A DNA stretch of 64,000 nt from Macropodus opercularis (lineage: Eukaryota > Chordata > Actinopteri > Anabantiformes > Osphronemidae). The stretch covers positions 937,501 to 1,001,500 of the forward strand of contig CM061100.1 of the NCBI GenBank assembly GCA_030770545.1. Direction: 5' to 3'. The notes beneath the pieces are model-generated. The model did not search any database. It had not been told where the DNA came from and saw only the letters and a program-made list of their open reading frames with translations. Position 1 is the stretch's first letter; each line of letters opens with the position of its first letter. A program made the position numbers and the translations under genes. Shown one piece after another: positions 48,260 to 60,329 of the stretch.

Positions 48260-48302
48260 TGCTGAGTCGTCTCTATCAGAACCTGATAGAGACGACTCAG
48301 CA
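48260..48302. repeat. Perfect 20-bp snap-back inverted repeat
   Basis: The left arm TGCTGAGTCGTCTCTATCAG (48,260-48,279) and the right arm (48,283-48,302) are exact reverse complements separated by only AAC. No transposon ends, target duplication or terminator context is seen. It would fold into a 20-bp stem in either single strand. Confidence 0.9.
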
Positions 48303-48820
48303 GAGGGAGGAGACGACGTAAGGCTGAGCGTTAGTTCCCAGGGATCAGAACAGCTCCATCTCAAACGTTATACAGCCGTCGTATTAATTAACGTGTGTTC
48401 TGTCACTGAATTCATTTACATTCTACATATTAACATGCACTTTTGTGTTGCTATGACCCACAACCGACCTTTCAGTCAAAGCATCATCTCGTTTGTCATA
48501 ATCAGTGTCAGCTGGATCATGGACGTGCTCATGTATGTTGGATCTCACACCGGCTGCTACTGAGTCACAGCAAAGACGATGGTTCAGTGGACTCAGTGGA
48601 AAACACGGGACTGTTCAGCAGCTGAAACACTGTCCGCACGTCGGTCACATCGGTCTCTCTTGTTCTACCGCTGCCTCCAGCTAAGCCCCGCCCACTGACA
48701 GCTATTCAGAGTCACGTGATTGCACACCTGTCAGCCTTCTGGGCTCCTCGTGATGTTCACCTGGAGCATCCTGTCTAAACTGCAGGTAAAGTCTGTCGCA
48801 TCGTTCCGGCTCATCAGCCA

Positions 48821-50734
48821 TTAGATGTGGACTGGCATCGTTTTTGCTGGAATTGCTGAGCTGATCTCAGGTCTGGGGGAGTTGATGAGGGACGTGGCTT
48901 TCGTCGTGCCCTCGCTGCCCACGGTGGACAGAGGAAAGGCCTCGTAGCTCTCGGGCGCCTGGCTGCCGCACTGGCAGCGCAGCAGCGTCGACTTCAGCTC
49001 CCGCTGGAAGTTGCTGTTGAGGAAACCGTACACCACCGGGTTGATGCAGGTGGAGGCCATGGCCGTGAGGTGGCAGGCAGAGAAGACGGCGTCGTGCTGG
49101 CAGTCGGGCAGGGCCTGGTGGTGCCAGTCAAACACGGTGTTGAAGACGTTGAGCGGCAGCCAGCACAGTGCGAAGGCCACGACGATGGCCAGCAGCATGA
49201 CGTTGATCCTCTGCGCCCCTCGCGTCCTCCGGCTGCGCTCCAGCATGTCCCTGCGCGGCACCACAGGAAAGAACCGACGCAGCAACGTGAGATACATACA
49301 TACTGTTTAACGCACTGGGTGAGAAAATGAGAGAAAGTTCCGTCGTGTGACCTGCGTCGTCTCAGGCGCAGGAAAATCCTGAGGTAGCAGAGCAGCACCA
49401 GCAGCAGAGGCAAACAGTACTGGAAGAGCAGCAGCGACGTGGTGTAGGCGAGCCGATGCTTGTCTGACGGCCACAGCTCCATGCAGATCAGATGGTCCCT
49501 GAGAATCACACACAACACAAAGCTGTGATGAAGACGCGGCAGGGGAACGGAGGACTGACGAAGAGGAAGCAACGAGCAGGTCGTTTGGAGCAGACGATGC
49601 AGGGAAACATGCAGTTACCACATTCACTTCTCACGTGAAGGTCGTCGTTAGCTGCTGGCCTTTGCTCCAGATCTAGTAAACTATGACATGACTGCGATTA
49701 TTAGGAGCAGTAATTAAAACATTTCATTAAATTCAACTGAGCAATAAATAAACAATAAATTCAATTCACCAGACGTCACCAGCGCTCAGGTTGGATCTGT
49801 GGCTGTAATTACATCCATCCATGCATGCTACGCTCAGGCCAGTGTGGTTTAAATGCATGCTGTCCTGTCCACGTCAGCTTCGTCCAACAAGTGACCAGTG
49901 CAATGAGATCTGAGCTGGAACAAATGCTCCACAGTGTTTACCACAGGGTCTACAAAGAGATGCTGAAAGGAGGTAACGCTACCAAATGGAGCCAGAACAA
50001 CACAAAATGACCAAAGTGAGACATGAAGCCACCAAAAGCAGCCAAAGCTCCACAAAGCGGTTCGATAATGACACACAACCAGAAAAGGTTCCGTCGTCCG
50101 CTCTCACCTGAAGGGGTTGGCCGGCAGGCTGATGTTCTGAAAGGGGTCGTTAGTGAGGACGTTGAAGGAGAGGAAGGGCAGAGAGATGAGGCAGGCCACC
50201 AGCCACGTCAGGCCCACGGCCAGGTAGGAGTGGCCGGCGGCGGGGGACCAGCCGGTGGGATGGAGGATCAGCTGGTGCCGCTCCAGAGCGATCAGCACCA
50301 GGGAGAAGACGGAAACTGTCACCGACATGCACTGAACGAAAGGAGTCACCTGGACGGGTGAAAACAGGAACGTAGGCGAGGTCTGGACACCTGCGTCAAC
50401 CGTACCGTGTGTGTGTGGTACCCACCTTACACAGCGCCTCCCCCAGCACCCAGCGGTCCATCAGGGTGTATATGACGGTAACAGGCAGACACACCACGCA
50501 CATCAGGATGTCGGAGCACGACAGGTTGGCGATCAGGATGTTGGTCACGTTGCGCAGCTCCTGTTGCCGGGCAATGATGAACACCAGGCCTGCGTTTCCC
50601 AGCAACCCGATGGCGATGACGGCGCTGTAGGCCACGATCAGGAAGGTCGCCCCACCCACGGAAGGCGGGCACTGAGACGTGTCCACCCAGTCAGAGCCCT
50701 CCCACGCACTGGGGACGCTGCTGTCGTTGTACAT
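48821..50734 (-). CDS. npy4r: Neuropeptide Y / PYY receptor, Y4 type (fish Ya)
   Basis: This is a class A GPCR of the Y1 subfamily (Gi-coupled) for PYY/NPY peptides. Four coding exons fit: 50426-50734, 50108-50349, 49352-49498 and 48821-49250, giving 375 aa. The start MYNDSS has an N-glycosylation site. LANLSCSD lies in TM2. CMSVTVSVFSLVLIALERH has the ERH variant of DRY typical of the Y1 subfamily. The second extracellular loop has FQNISLP, TM6 has FALCWLPLNVFNT, and TM7 has INPVVYGFLN, followed by an RCQCG palmitoylation candidate. The phrases LISLPFLSFNVLTNDPF and LLLFQYCLPL fit Y4 best, but Y8 is not excluded. Three introns split the coding region; mammalian Y-receptor genes have at most one. 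All splice sites are GT-AG and phases agree. Confidence 0.88.
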
Positions 50735-52860
50735 GGCAAGGTGAGGAGGGGGAGGGGGGCGAGGGCAGAGGTCAGAGGTTAACGGCACCACAGCCCGAGG
50801 CTGCTACTGAACTTCACTGACAGTTCAGACTTCAGTCTGTGCTGAGACCTTTACTAAGCAAACTGACAGATTCAGATACAGACGTCGTCCTTTTCCTTCC
50901 TGTCTGCATCTGGATCGGCTCAGCCCTGCAAACGACACAGAACACAGTCTGAGGTGAAGGATTCTCAGGACGAAGGGGAGACAGTGAAAGACAGACGGAC
51001 AGAAACACCAAACCCCTGCTGTCCGGACTGAGAGGCTGCTTGCTTCAGCGGAGAGAAAAGCTCCAAGGCTGAACCCAGACGGCTGCTCCTCCACAGGTTA
51101 GGCCTCTTTAGTCTGGCTGAGATCCGCTGGGAGCTGGTGGAGTGTGTTGGAGCGACAGCGGTTGACAGCTGCTGGTCGCGTGCGTGGGAGCAGACACACG
51201 GACGCTAACGCTCGCTGTCAGACGCCCGTTTCAGGAAACACACGTCCCAATTAGACGACAGCTGTTCACACGCGAACGAAGCCACGTCCAACATGGACGC
51301 ACGGCTCAGGTTCATTCACATTTGAGGTGGTCGCTTCAGTCGTGGTGAGTAACAAACCGTCTGCGGTTTCTGACCCTAATTCTTCTTTTGCGCTCGTCTT
51401 GCTCATTTAGTGGCATCATCACATCCGTGAGCTTCTCAGGTGTCACTGGATTGTGTTTGTGCTGTGATTGATTTGATGCTGATGATTTGTTAAGTGTGGA
51501 GTGTTACAGTGTGGAAGCGGGGCAGCCTGCATCTAAGGCTACTTAATCCGGTTCGGATTAACACCCTGGCTCGTGTTGTGGGGAGACGGGGGGGAAATGC
51601 CAGCTCATGTCGACGTCGCCGCGTGAATGCGGTCGCGTCCGGTACGTGGAGTCTTAGCGGTGATCTTGGTTGTGACTTCCAGACGTCGTGCTGCCTACAC
51701 GCTCTGACGCACCGTCTGTCTTTGCCAAGTTGCAGGACGCAGACTGTCGAACCGAGCGGTCGGTCAGCAGGGGTGAAACGATCCTCGAGGGTTGATGTCT
51801 GCTGGGATTCAAAGCGTCTTTGCAGCTGGCGGGAGAGTAACTTCACACAATGAATGAGCTGGGAGGGGAGAGAGAGACAGAGGGAGAACGCGAAGGGAGG
51901 ACGAAGTCAAGGACGAAGAGGCACAAAGAAAATCTCCCACATCGGTGCAGATGGCGCCTTCACACTTTCCTTCACACTGGACAGACTGTTATGTTCTTGA
52001 ATCACAAAACAAGCACAGATCTGTACCTTCGCGTGAATTACTGAAGCACAAGCTGTTACATAGGATGTCAAGCGCTGTTGAAACGAACAGAATTTCAGTC
52101 ATGAATACGAGATGAGACGACACGCGAGTCGAAAACACAGATTTCAAAGTCGTTTATCGCCGCATTCCGTCATTTGTGATTCCAATCGCGCGTCTAATTT
52201 CTACAGCGACACACATCTTATGCAATCCCACACAGCAGCAGCCAGGCTGCCGCAGATCAAACGGGATGCTCCGCAGCGGCGTCCTCTCCAGTTACAACCA
52301 TCCCCACCTCGTCTGATGCTACTTCAAAGTTTCAGTCGCGGTCTGATCTAAATAAGCTCCGCTGGCAGCCTGATCTGGCTGCGTAACGACTCTGGGATGT
52401 TAATCCCTCCAAAAATTGTTATTGTTATTACTGAGCTGATCTCGATCTCATCACTGATGAATTTCACATCCTGCCTGACAACTGTGTTCTAGTTTGTGCT
52501 CTGGTGAGAAAATCATCCAGGCGCTGTAGCGTCTGCCGCTGCTGCCTTGATGCTGTCATCATAAAACCGTTGACATGCATGAGGAGTAATCACAACACAA
52601 CAGCTGTGTGATTATTGTTGTGGCTGTAAGAGGATGGAAGGTGTTTGCTAAAGAAGCAAGGTGCTAATCTGTCAACCAACAGCTGAGAGATAAACACAAT
52701 TAGCATTGTGCACAACACCCCCCTGGTTTCAGGTGTGGGTCAGAACCAGTGTGGTACCACCTGAAGGCAGAGGCCTTTGGAAATGTGACAAGGAGAGCGT
52801 GAGACAAGGACGATCTGATGAGGGTCGGTCGTGGACGGTTCGGTCCGGCCTCATCAGAAC
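50735..52860. other. Upstream flank of npy4r, no gene seen
   Basis: It contains no convincing exon. A CpG-richer part lies at about 51,150-51,860, where open frames on both strands reach about 119 codons with no family resemblance. It may hold npy4r untranslated exons and promoter sequence. Confidence 0.4.
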
Positions 52861-53350
52861 TATGCCATGAAGGAAGCTTCCCCTCTAAGACTTGATGCTG
52901 TCATGTCAAGAGCTAACTTACATTTACACATAGCGTCTATGTGATGGAGAGACGGAGGATCGGCTGTAACTGAAGTCATTCCATATTCATAGCACTGCCT
53001 AATGGGCCCAGCAGACCAGCGAGGGCAAGCGAGGCTCCATTTATTTACGCTGCCGTCGGCGGCGTCCGGCAGCGGCTGCCGTCGCTCAGTCATCCTCCAG
53101 ATAGCAGACACACTGGATGTGCCTGGTAGAGAACAGGCCTCCCACGCGCAGACAACAACGGCTGACAGCCGCATCCCACAGCATCCGGGGATTGGAGGGT
53201 TAGGGCTCCACGCGTTTCACCTCCGCCACCGCCCGAGGCTTCGCTACGCCGCCGACGTAGTCGTCTGCGTGTATTTGCTGCTTGTTCATCACTTGCTTGA
53301 TGTCATTTCTAACTTCTGGGGAGGATTTTAATTGAAAAAGAGAAGAATTC
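52861..53350. other. Possible conserved non-coding block
   Basis: This segment keeps an open minus-strand frame of 104 codons and a plus-strand frame of 109 codons without any recognisable protein. It has a mixed, non-repetitive composition (for example CCATATTCATAGCACTGCC and TTTATTTACGCTGCCGTC). That texture is often seen in constrained regulatory DNA, but conservation cannot be assessed here, so this is only a pointer. Confidence 0.2.
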
Positions 53351-54749
53351 GTGCACTGATTAAAAATATTGATTCCTGTCACAAAGCTACAAGAAGCGTT
53401 TTGTCGTGTTTTTTTTCCTTTAGGCCTAATTAAGCGTGAAGCCTCTCACTCATCAAGCTCTGCAGCCTCGTCACAAACTGCTGACTGTCGCTGAGCGGCG
53501 CTTAATTACTCGAAGAACCGGAACGATGTTGAGCTTTAAAGTGAGATGAATGAGTTGTGGTTTTCATTTATCAGCTAAATGTCAGCGGCGTCAGGTGTGG
53601 GTTTCACCAGAGACGCTCATGTTCTTATTTTCATTTCTCTGTCCCATCACCGTAACGAGACGAAGGTTGTCCTGCTTCTAAGCCGTGTTTCTGTTCAACC
53701 TTGTGCTGGTCACAGATACACGTTCCCTGACAGAATGACAACATGGCCGTCGCACAGGAGAAGCAGCTGAAGCAGGTGTCGTAGCATCAACCGCACTTAT
53801 TGATCCTCGCCTGCTGACACACGTGTTGGATTTTTGTCAAACAAGTGAACGAGATGAAAGAAGAAACCGACTGAGAGTCGTATCGATGGATTTCAGAGCC
53901 TGTGAAACCTTCCAAAGCGAAAGGCCCAGCAGGCGAATGACTCAGTTGTCAGTTTGCTTCTCAGAGAGAACTGTTTGTGTTGGGTGTCTAGAAAATCACA
54001 TCAGCATCCAGCTCCTTCCTTTACGTTTCTAAAATGGCTTCATGTCCTGAAGTGAAGCTGTGAACCTCTGATGTATCTGTAAAAGCCACGTGTGTCTGCG
54101 TGGTGACATTTAGGGATTGTTTCCACTCCGTCATGGAAAAATACTCATTTCACAAACATTTTAAAATGTGCAGGTTTTGAGCAAACTGCCTTTATAAACA
54201 TTTAATAAATAATTAGACTGTGTGTTTTAAAGATTTCACTAACCATAAAAGAAGGAGCCAAAGTCTTTACCCCGCGTCCAACTGGAGAAACAGCCTTGAG
54301 ATGTGCTTCCTCTTTGTTTCCGTAGCTTCTACCCAACCCTCCAAAACATTTATTAGAAGTGAGTTCTTCTCTTTGCAAACTTTTCAGGATAAAAGCCTTT
54401 ATTAACACTTACTGCTGCCTTCTGCTCTCTCGCCCGTATTAAAAGCTCTTTTCATTATCCGAGAACAAGAATGTAATAATAATATGTCCTCTTAAAAACG
54501 ACAAGTACGTCCACTGCAGCGATGCGATGCCTCAAGCGCTAATTAAATGTCCACGCTGTCTGATGAGCCACTTCACGAAGATAAAGGAGCATTAGCAGAG
54601 GACACAGGCTTCAGTTAGACAGACCTGGATCTCGTCTGAACCTGCCTCTGACCAGACTGACCTCAGTCCCGCTGACACCTCTAACGATCTGCTGGCCCCT
54701 AATGACAAACATGACAGATCATAAAGCTGCTGCTGCTTTTCTCTGGAGC

Positions 54750-54793
54750 TCAAATGGTCAAACACGAGTCCAGTCTCGTGTTTGACCATTTGA
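54750..54793. repeat. Perfect 19-bp snap-back inverted repeat
   Basis: TCAAATGGTCAAACACGAG (54,750-54,768) is followed after six bases (TCCAGT) by its exact reverse complement (54,775-54,793). It has the same architecture as the hairpin at 48,260 but an unrelated sequence. It has no mobile-element hallmarks. Confidence 0.9.
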
Positions 54794-55814
54794 TATTAGT
54801 GGAGGTTTCAGTTGAGGCTGTGGACGACTGCACCTGCTGCTGAGGTTCAACTGCAGAAAGGCTCCACATAAAGTTAAAAAAATCTTCAAAGAGCCAAACA
54901 TCAGCACGGGAACATTCCACGTACATGTGGGAGGAACGGGTCCCTGCTGTGGGGTCACTGAACCCGGGCACCGGACAAGCTCTGCAGGCGACGCTCAGAC
55001 CAGCCAACCGGAAGCGAGGTGGAGGAACCAGCAGCTGACAGCCAGCATCTGCTCTGATCTCTCACCTCTGATGAGCGCGTTAACGTCTCGGTTCGCTCAG
55101 ATCAACCTCCAACTCGTTAGAACAGGCCTCAGTCCGTGGTACCCAGACGTCCCCAGCCCCCATAGACCAGGCGGCGATTCCAGGTCTGTGGATTCAGACT
55201 CGTCTCTTTCTTTCCACTGACGGGACTAAACCACAGACCTGCTTCAGTGTCTGTAGGGACGGACTGATGTCTGACCCTATAAACTGAAGTCTCAGGATGA
55301 GAGGGTTCATCCTCTGGGCACCAGCAACAGCACATTTCACAGCAGTCTGTCTAATCCTTATTGACAGAGATCAACCCTCAGCGTCACCATGTTCGCTTCG
55401 GGCGCCTGAACGGCAAAAGAGCTGAGATCCACCGACCAATGTGACCGATGAGCGATTCAGCGACTCGCCGTCTCTTCTTCTTCTGTTTCGTGAGGATCCA
55501 AAGAAACAAACTGTCGCCTAATTAATTCTAAACAAACTAAGCTTTGACCTGCATCAGCAGTAATAATAACCAGAATAATCAGAATAATAATACACTTTGC
55601 TCATTTTCTGGGAGTGAACACTTGTCAGATTCTCGACCTTGATGTTCTAATATTCTAATAAATATAAAAGTTATATTACATCCACCACCTCACATGTTCC
55701 CGAAGCTGAACTTGTGGGAAGTGTTGCCGTCTGCCTGCAATGTTTTGTCGGTATCTCCACGGGGCTGCGACCCAAACGCGCTCTGAGCATCGGAACCACC
55801 GCGTTCCTGCCTCG

Positions 55815-56100
55815 GTAAGTTGCTGAAACATCTATACCCGTCCGACACCCAGCTCGAAGTCCAGCTGCGTGTGACCCGTTTTAAGGACAAAGCACCGACC
55901 AAACAGCAAGAAGCGGTTCCGGGGAGAAGCCAGAGCTCAGCACTCACCTGTCCGCGATGCCCGCGTCGCGTCTGCGTCCACAGACGGCGGCACAGCTCTG
56001 CTCACGAGGAGGCGCAAATGCGCATGTGAGCGTGCGCGTGTGCAGCTCGACGCGCTGTGCAGGTCTGCGCAGTTGGGGAGGGAGAAGCTGCGCAGAGAAG
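55815..56100 (-). promoter_or_regulatory. CpG-rich orphan promoter / first-exon candidate
   Basis: From about 55,730 to 56,100 the sequence becomes CpG-rich inside AT-richer surroundings. On the minus strand a strong donor (CGGACAG then GTGAGTG) would end an exon at 55,948. On the plus strand another consensus donor (CTCG then GTAAGT) follows 55,814. No ATG-initiated conserved frame is seen. It could be a distant non-coding first exon for npy4r, 5.2 kb away on the same strand, or a promoter of an unannotated RNA. Confidence 0.35.
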
Positions 56101-57756
56101 GTTTGATGTCAAAGCTTCATTATTCAAAACTCCGAGTTCCTGTGGGAGCTGAGAGGAACAGCAGAAGGAGAAACTGCACCAAACGAAGGGAAGCGTTCAC
56201 AGCGTGATCCAGCTCCACAGTTCGGTCCGTGCAGGCATTAAAGGAACATCACGGCTTTGTGGGTCATGGTTGTGTTATTAGGCAAATCTACGGCAGGAAC
56301 TTCCTGAGAAAATGAAATATGGCTTCAACACACTACGCTAAAATGTAATATTTAGTCTGTAGTAGTGAATCAAAGCGAGCGAATCAGCCCCTTTGCTCAA
56401 AAAACCCAAATCCCAGCACAACCAGGAACACTGTGGATCAGGAAGATGTCTGGATGCCTCTGACTGTTGGTGGGTGAAAATGAAATATATCTGTGGCAGC
56501 TGCTGTTCCAGACGTTCCTCATTAGGAAAACAGGCCTAAATACACAGTTATGACTATGGAGCCATCGCAGCTTCCAGAGAGCAGCGGGCAACCAGCGTCA
56601 ATCAACGCCCACACGGCAGACATCACAGCTTCTGTAAGCTCTCAGTCCTTCTAATGGAGCAATGACGTCCACAATTACACATCTTAAAGAAAAATGAAAT
56701 AAAGGCCAAAGACGCAAGAATAACAAGTCTGTGGGGCGAGAAAGAGCTCGATGCTCTGAGGCATCGTAAGCTTTAGGAGGAATCCTGACGTGCTGCTGTA
56801 ACATAAAGCATCTCTCCAACCATTCCAATGAACGAGGGACCGTTTGGGTCTCAACAAGGAGTCTCTGAGATGGAAAGAGACTAAAAGCAAAACGGGCCCG
56901 AGTGAGAACAGAGACCGAAGCCAGAACAGTCGCGTCTGTAGAGCAGGTTCGCTTTAGGCTCCTCACAGTAATGGATGTTATTTGGGATCCGACCTTGGGA
57001 ACGTTCAGGAGGCGTCAGGCTGTTGAGCCAAACGAGAGACAAGCCAGGCTCCAGGCGGTGACAGCTCTCACGCTCAGCCTGGTCCTTCCTCTCCGCCGCC
57101 TCACGCTCGCTTTACCCGCTGACCTTCACCCAGCAGCCGATCGTATCGTGAATCGTGAGTCAGCATCTAACAGACTCAGCTGGTGGAGACCAAAGGCAGA
57201 GATAAAACTGATGTAGATGTAATGAATGAGTGAACGTCTTGTTGGACACATTGACTAGAACCTCAGCCACTTTCATTCAGGCCCAACTCTTTTGACTGAG
57301 CTGGAATCTCTGTGTAAATGATGCGATAAACCTTCTTCTGTGTCACTGGATCAGCAGCATTATTCCCTTTAATCCCTTTAAGGCTTCACTCCGCTGCCAG
57401 ATTATTCGGCTTTTTGCTGGTTTGTGTTTTGAAACGAGAGCGCGCTGTTTTTAGAGGTCGGCCGGGACCTGACGTGATGAAAATAAACCTAGTGAGTCAT
57501 CGGAGACGCGTCGCAGCGCTGCAGCAGCTAATAACAGACGGTTTCATTAAAGCAGCCTCCTGCCTGTCACCTTTCGCTTGTGCGGCCCGGTCGCTCAGCT
57601 CATCATCAGACATTCAGAGCACACGGGCGTCATTAACGCTGCGCTGGCTGTGCTGCAAGTCTCATCAGCGCCAACAGACTCGCTGTGCCTCCGCCTTGAT
57701 TGTGCTACTCAGGTACGACCGTTCGTGCTCACGGACAAATAAGAGGAGATGGAAGC

Positions 57757-58089
57757 AACTCTAACTCAAACTGTAACTCAAACTAAAAAACAAAAAAACC
57801 CAAACTCAAACTCTACCTTTAACTCAAACTCAAACTCTAACTGTAACTCAAACTAAAAAACAAAAAAACCCAAACTCAAACTCTACCTTTAACTCAAACT
57901 CTAACTCAAACTGTAACTCAAACTAAAAAACAAAAAATCTCAAACTCAAACTCTACCTTTAACTCTAGCTCTTCTAACTCTAACCTAAACTCTTCTAACT
58001 CTAACTCTAACTCTACCTTTAACTCTAGCTCTTCTAACTCTAACTTAAACTCTTCTAACTCTAACTTAAACTCTTCTAACTCTACCTCT
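57757..58089. repeat. G-free minisatellite with 70-bp higher-order period
   Basis: Hexamer-like words (AACTCA, AACTCT, TTCTAACTC) form a tract almost lacking G on the plus strand. Its left half has a 70-bp higher-order unit: CTGTAACTCA starts at 57,771, 57,841 and 57,911, each followed by AAACTAAAAAACAAAAAA. The right half shifts to a shorter TCTTCTAACTCTAAC-type unit. The strand asymmetry is striking, with all G on the opposite strand. It is probably a slippage-grown satellite. Confidence 0.9.
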
Positions 58090-60320
58090 GCTTTAGTGGC
58101 TTAGAGATGTGGCAGCTGCAGTCTGAGGAGGAGGACTGATGTGACACTAACACTAATCGTGAAACCAGGCGTTGAGAGGAAACCATCAAGCCTCAGTGTG
58201 GTTCCGAGTTAGTCCAACCCGTTTACAGGCAGGTTCTCTACCTGTGGCTCCCAGCAGGTACAGAACAAGAAAGAACTGACATTTAAGCACCTTATCCTGG
58301 TGCAGAAATCCTCCAAAGCATTAACCTTTTACACACAGCGCTGAATGACACGAATGGACGTCTGCGACTGAGGGAGGCCGGACTGAGTTCGGTTTATGAA
58401 TCAATGACGACCCGAAGGGACGGATGCTCTTTAAGTCTCTTAAGATGGAACAAGTCAGATCAGCGACCGGCTGCAGGTCGTTACAGTGTCTGTGGATTCC
58501 CTGAACACAGACGTTTGAACCATTCTCCTCTCGTCATCTCACTGGAGCTGTGGCTCTACATGATAATTCGAAGTGAAAGCAAGCAGAATCCTTCCTCTGT
58601 GGTGTAGTGTGGCTGGTGGTTCTGCTGAGCAGACGGACGTCTGCCTTGGTCCCTTGGCTGCAGATGGCGTCCACATCACCACTGTTCTCTATCTGCTCCT
58701 CTGACTGTCGGTGGTGACATGATATAGAGCTGTAATAATCATCCAATGCTGTGTGGTCGCCACTAAACATGGCCGCTGTAAAAATACCAACTGGCCTCAT
58801 TTGGTGGGACTGGACTGACAGTCGTCCATCTGCTCAGCTTCAGTCTGCTCCTCTTCCTTCCCTTACAAACGGGACGTGGAAACTAAGCTGAGCAAAGCTT
58901 GGCTGAAACGTTCCACACTGGGCAGTAGTTCAGTCCTGCAGCCCCTAACGAAATGTGTGTACTGTCATTAGTAGTAACGGCCCTGACCAGCACCTGGATG
59001 CTGAGGCGCCGCCTGCAGCGCTGCTTGGAAGAGCACGACCACATCTACTGTATCAGCATCTGTCTGAGGAACTGTCTCTTATTTTAGCATCTCTCCGCTG
59101 TCATGGCAACCAGAGAAACAGGCTGGAGATCGTGGCAGGGATCTGTTCACATGCAGGCTCTGCAAGATCAGGAATTTACTCATACAAAAATGATTAATAA
59201 AGAGCAAAGAGATATTTCTATTTGCTCTTTCAGACGCTGACTGAAGCACAGTTAGTTGGATGGTCTGAACACATCAGAGACTTTGGCTCTGAGGACCATG
59301 AGACAGGCTGCAGTCATGTCTTGTCCTGTCTTCCTGATTCCTCTGGTTTCCTCTGCAGTGGTCTGACGGCGTGAGAGACGCCCGTTCGCTGTTAATGACA
59401 CAGTAAGAAAAGAGGAAGAACGTTGCAGCCAAAAGCTCAGCCAGAGCACATCTTTAATGCACATGCATGAAAAACACCTTCACACGGTTGTTGATGCCAA
59501 AGCCCAGAGCGAGCTGCCGCCATCAGGCCGGTCAGCCTGCAATTAGTGCAAATGTGATGCATTTCCATAACAACGGCTTTTTTTCTGACAGGCCTCAACT
59601 TTGATCCACTGATCTGTAGCAAGGCTGAGGCAGTTTGTCTCTGTGCACAGCAGGGGGTGGAAGGTGAGACGCAGCAGGACAAGTGGGGTTTGCTGAAGGT
59701 AACGACTGGTCTTTTCTCTCGCTCGGCCTCTTTTTGTTGCTCCCACTCTCTCCTGGTCGTCGTTCTGACGTCAGAGAGCTCCCACAGAGAGAACGTGAAC
59801 AACGGGCTCGTTTGATTGGCTGGAAGGATGCTGGATTTCAAAGCTGATGTTCTGAGAATAAAGGCCTCTGTTTTTATCTCACCTCATCCTAATCATTGTT
59901 TACAAAGTCTACACATGACTCAGCAGTAAAACACGCTGTTGTCAGATTTAATTAGCGGCGATGAAACAGATTAACGTTGAGGCACAATGAGCTGAATGAT
60001 GCTGGTTATGCCACAAAGCTTTTAATGTTTTACTTGCTAGCTTTGACCTCAGACCGACCTCACTCACAGCATCATGCTTTAAATGAACATGTTGGTTTAT
60101 GATTACTCTCGTATTCGTACAGTCACCGTAGTTGCTGCCTGACTCCGTTTGTTGTGTGGTGTTAGCTCAGGCTCTGTTCTCGCTTATGTTCATGATATTT
60201 TACATCTTATACAATCTAATAACATAACTTTCTAGCAGTTTTGATCGATTGTTTTTATGCAGCCACGTGTGGTTGATTCTTCTTTCAGTGTAATAATTCT
60301 TCCGTTGTCCCTCTTTTAAT
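58090..60320. other. Gene-free stretch
   Basis: No exon or recognised repeat family was found. The open frame of 134 codons at 59,437-59,841 has no recognisable motif. Confidence 0.4.
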
Positions 60321-60329
60321 TTTACACTC

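Larger units (their letters stand above)
43711..48820. other. Gene-free stretch between actr1b and npy4r
   Basis: I found no supported exon. Open frames at 44,907-45,167 (minus) and 45,339-45,593 (plus, with a hydrophobic start) lack homologues I can recognise. The stretch includes an AC dinucleotide repeat, a one-mismatch CTCF-like site near 43,998 and a perfect hairpin at 48,260. It may also contain the npy4r 3' UTR at its right end. Confidence 0.5.

Noticed and set aside
48821..50734. Assignment of the receptor to Y8 or Y1
   Set aside because: It belongs to the Y1 subfamily and Y8 cannot be fully excluded, but the second and third loop sequences and TM5 fit fish Y4 (Ya) better from memory.
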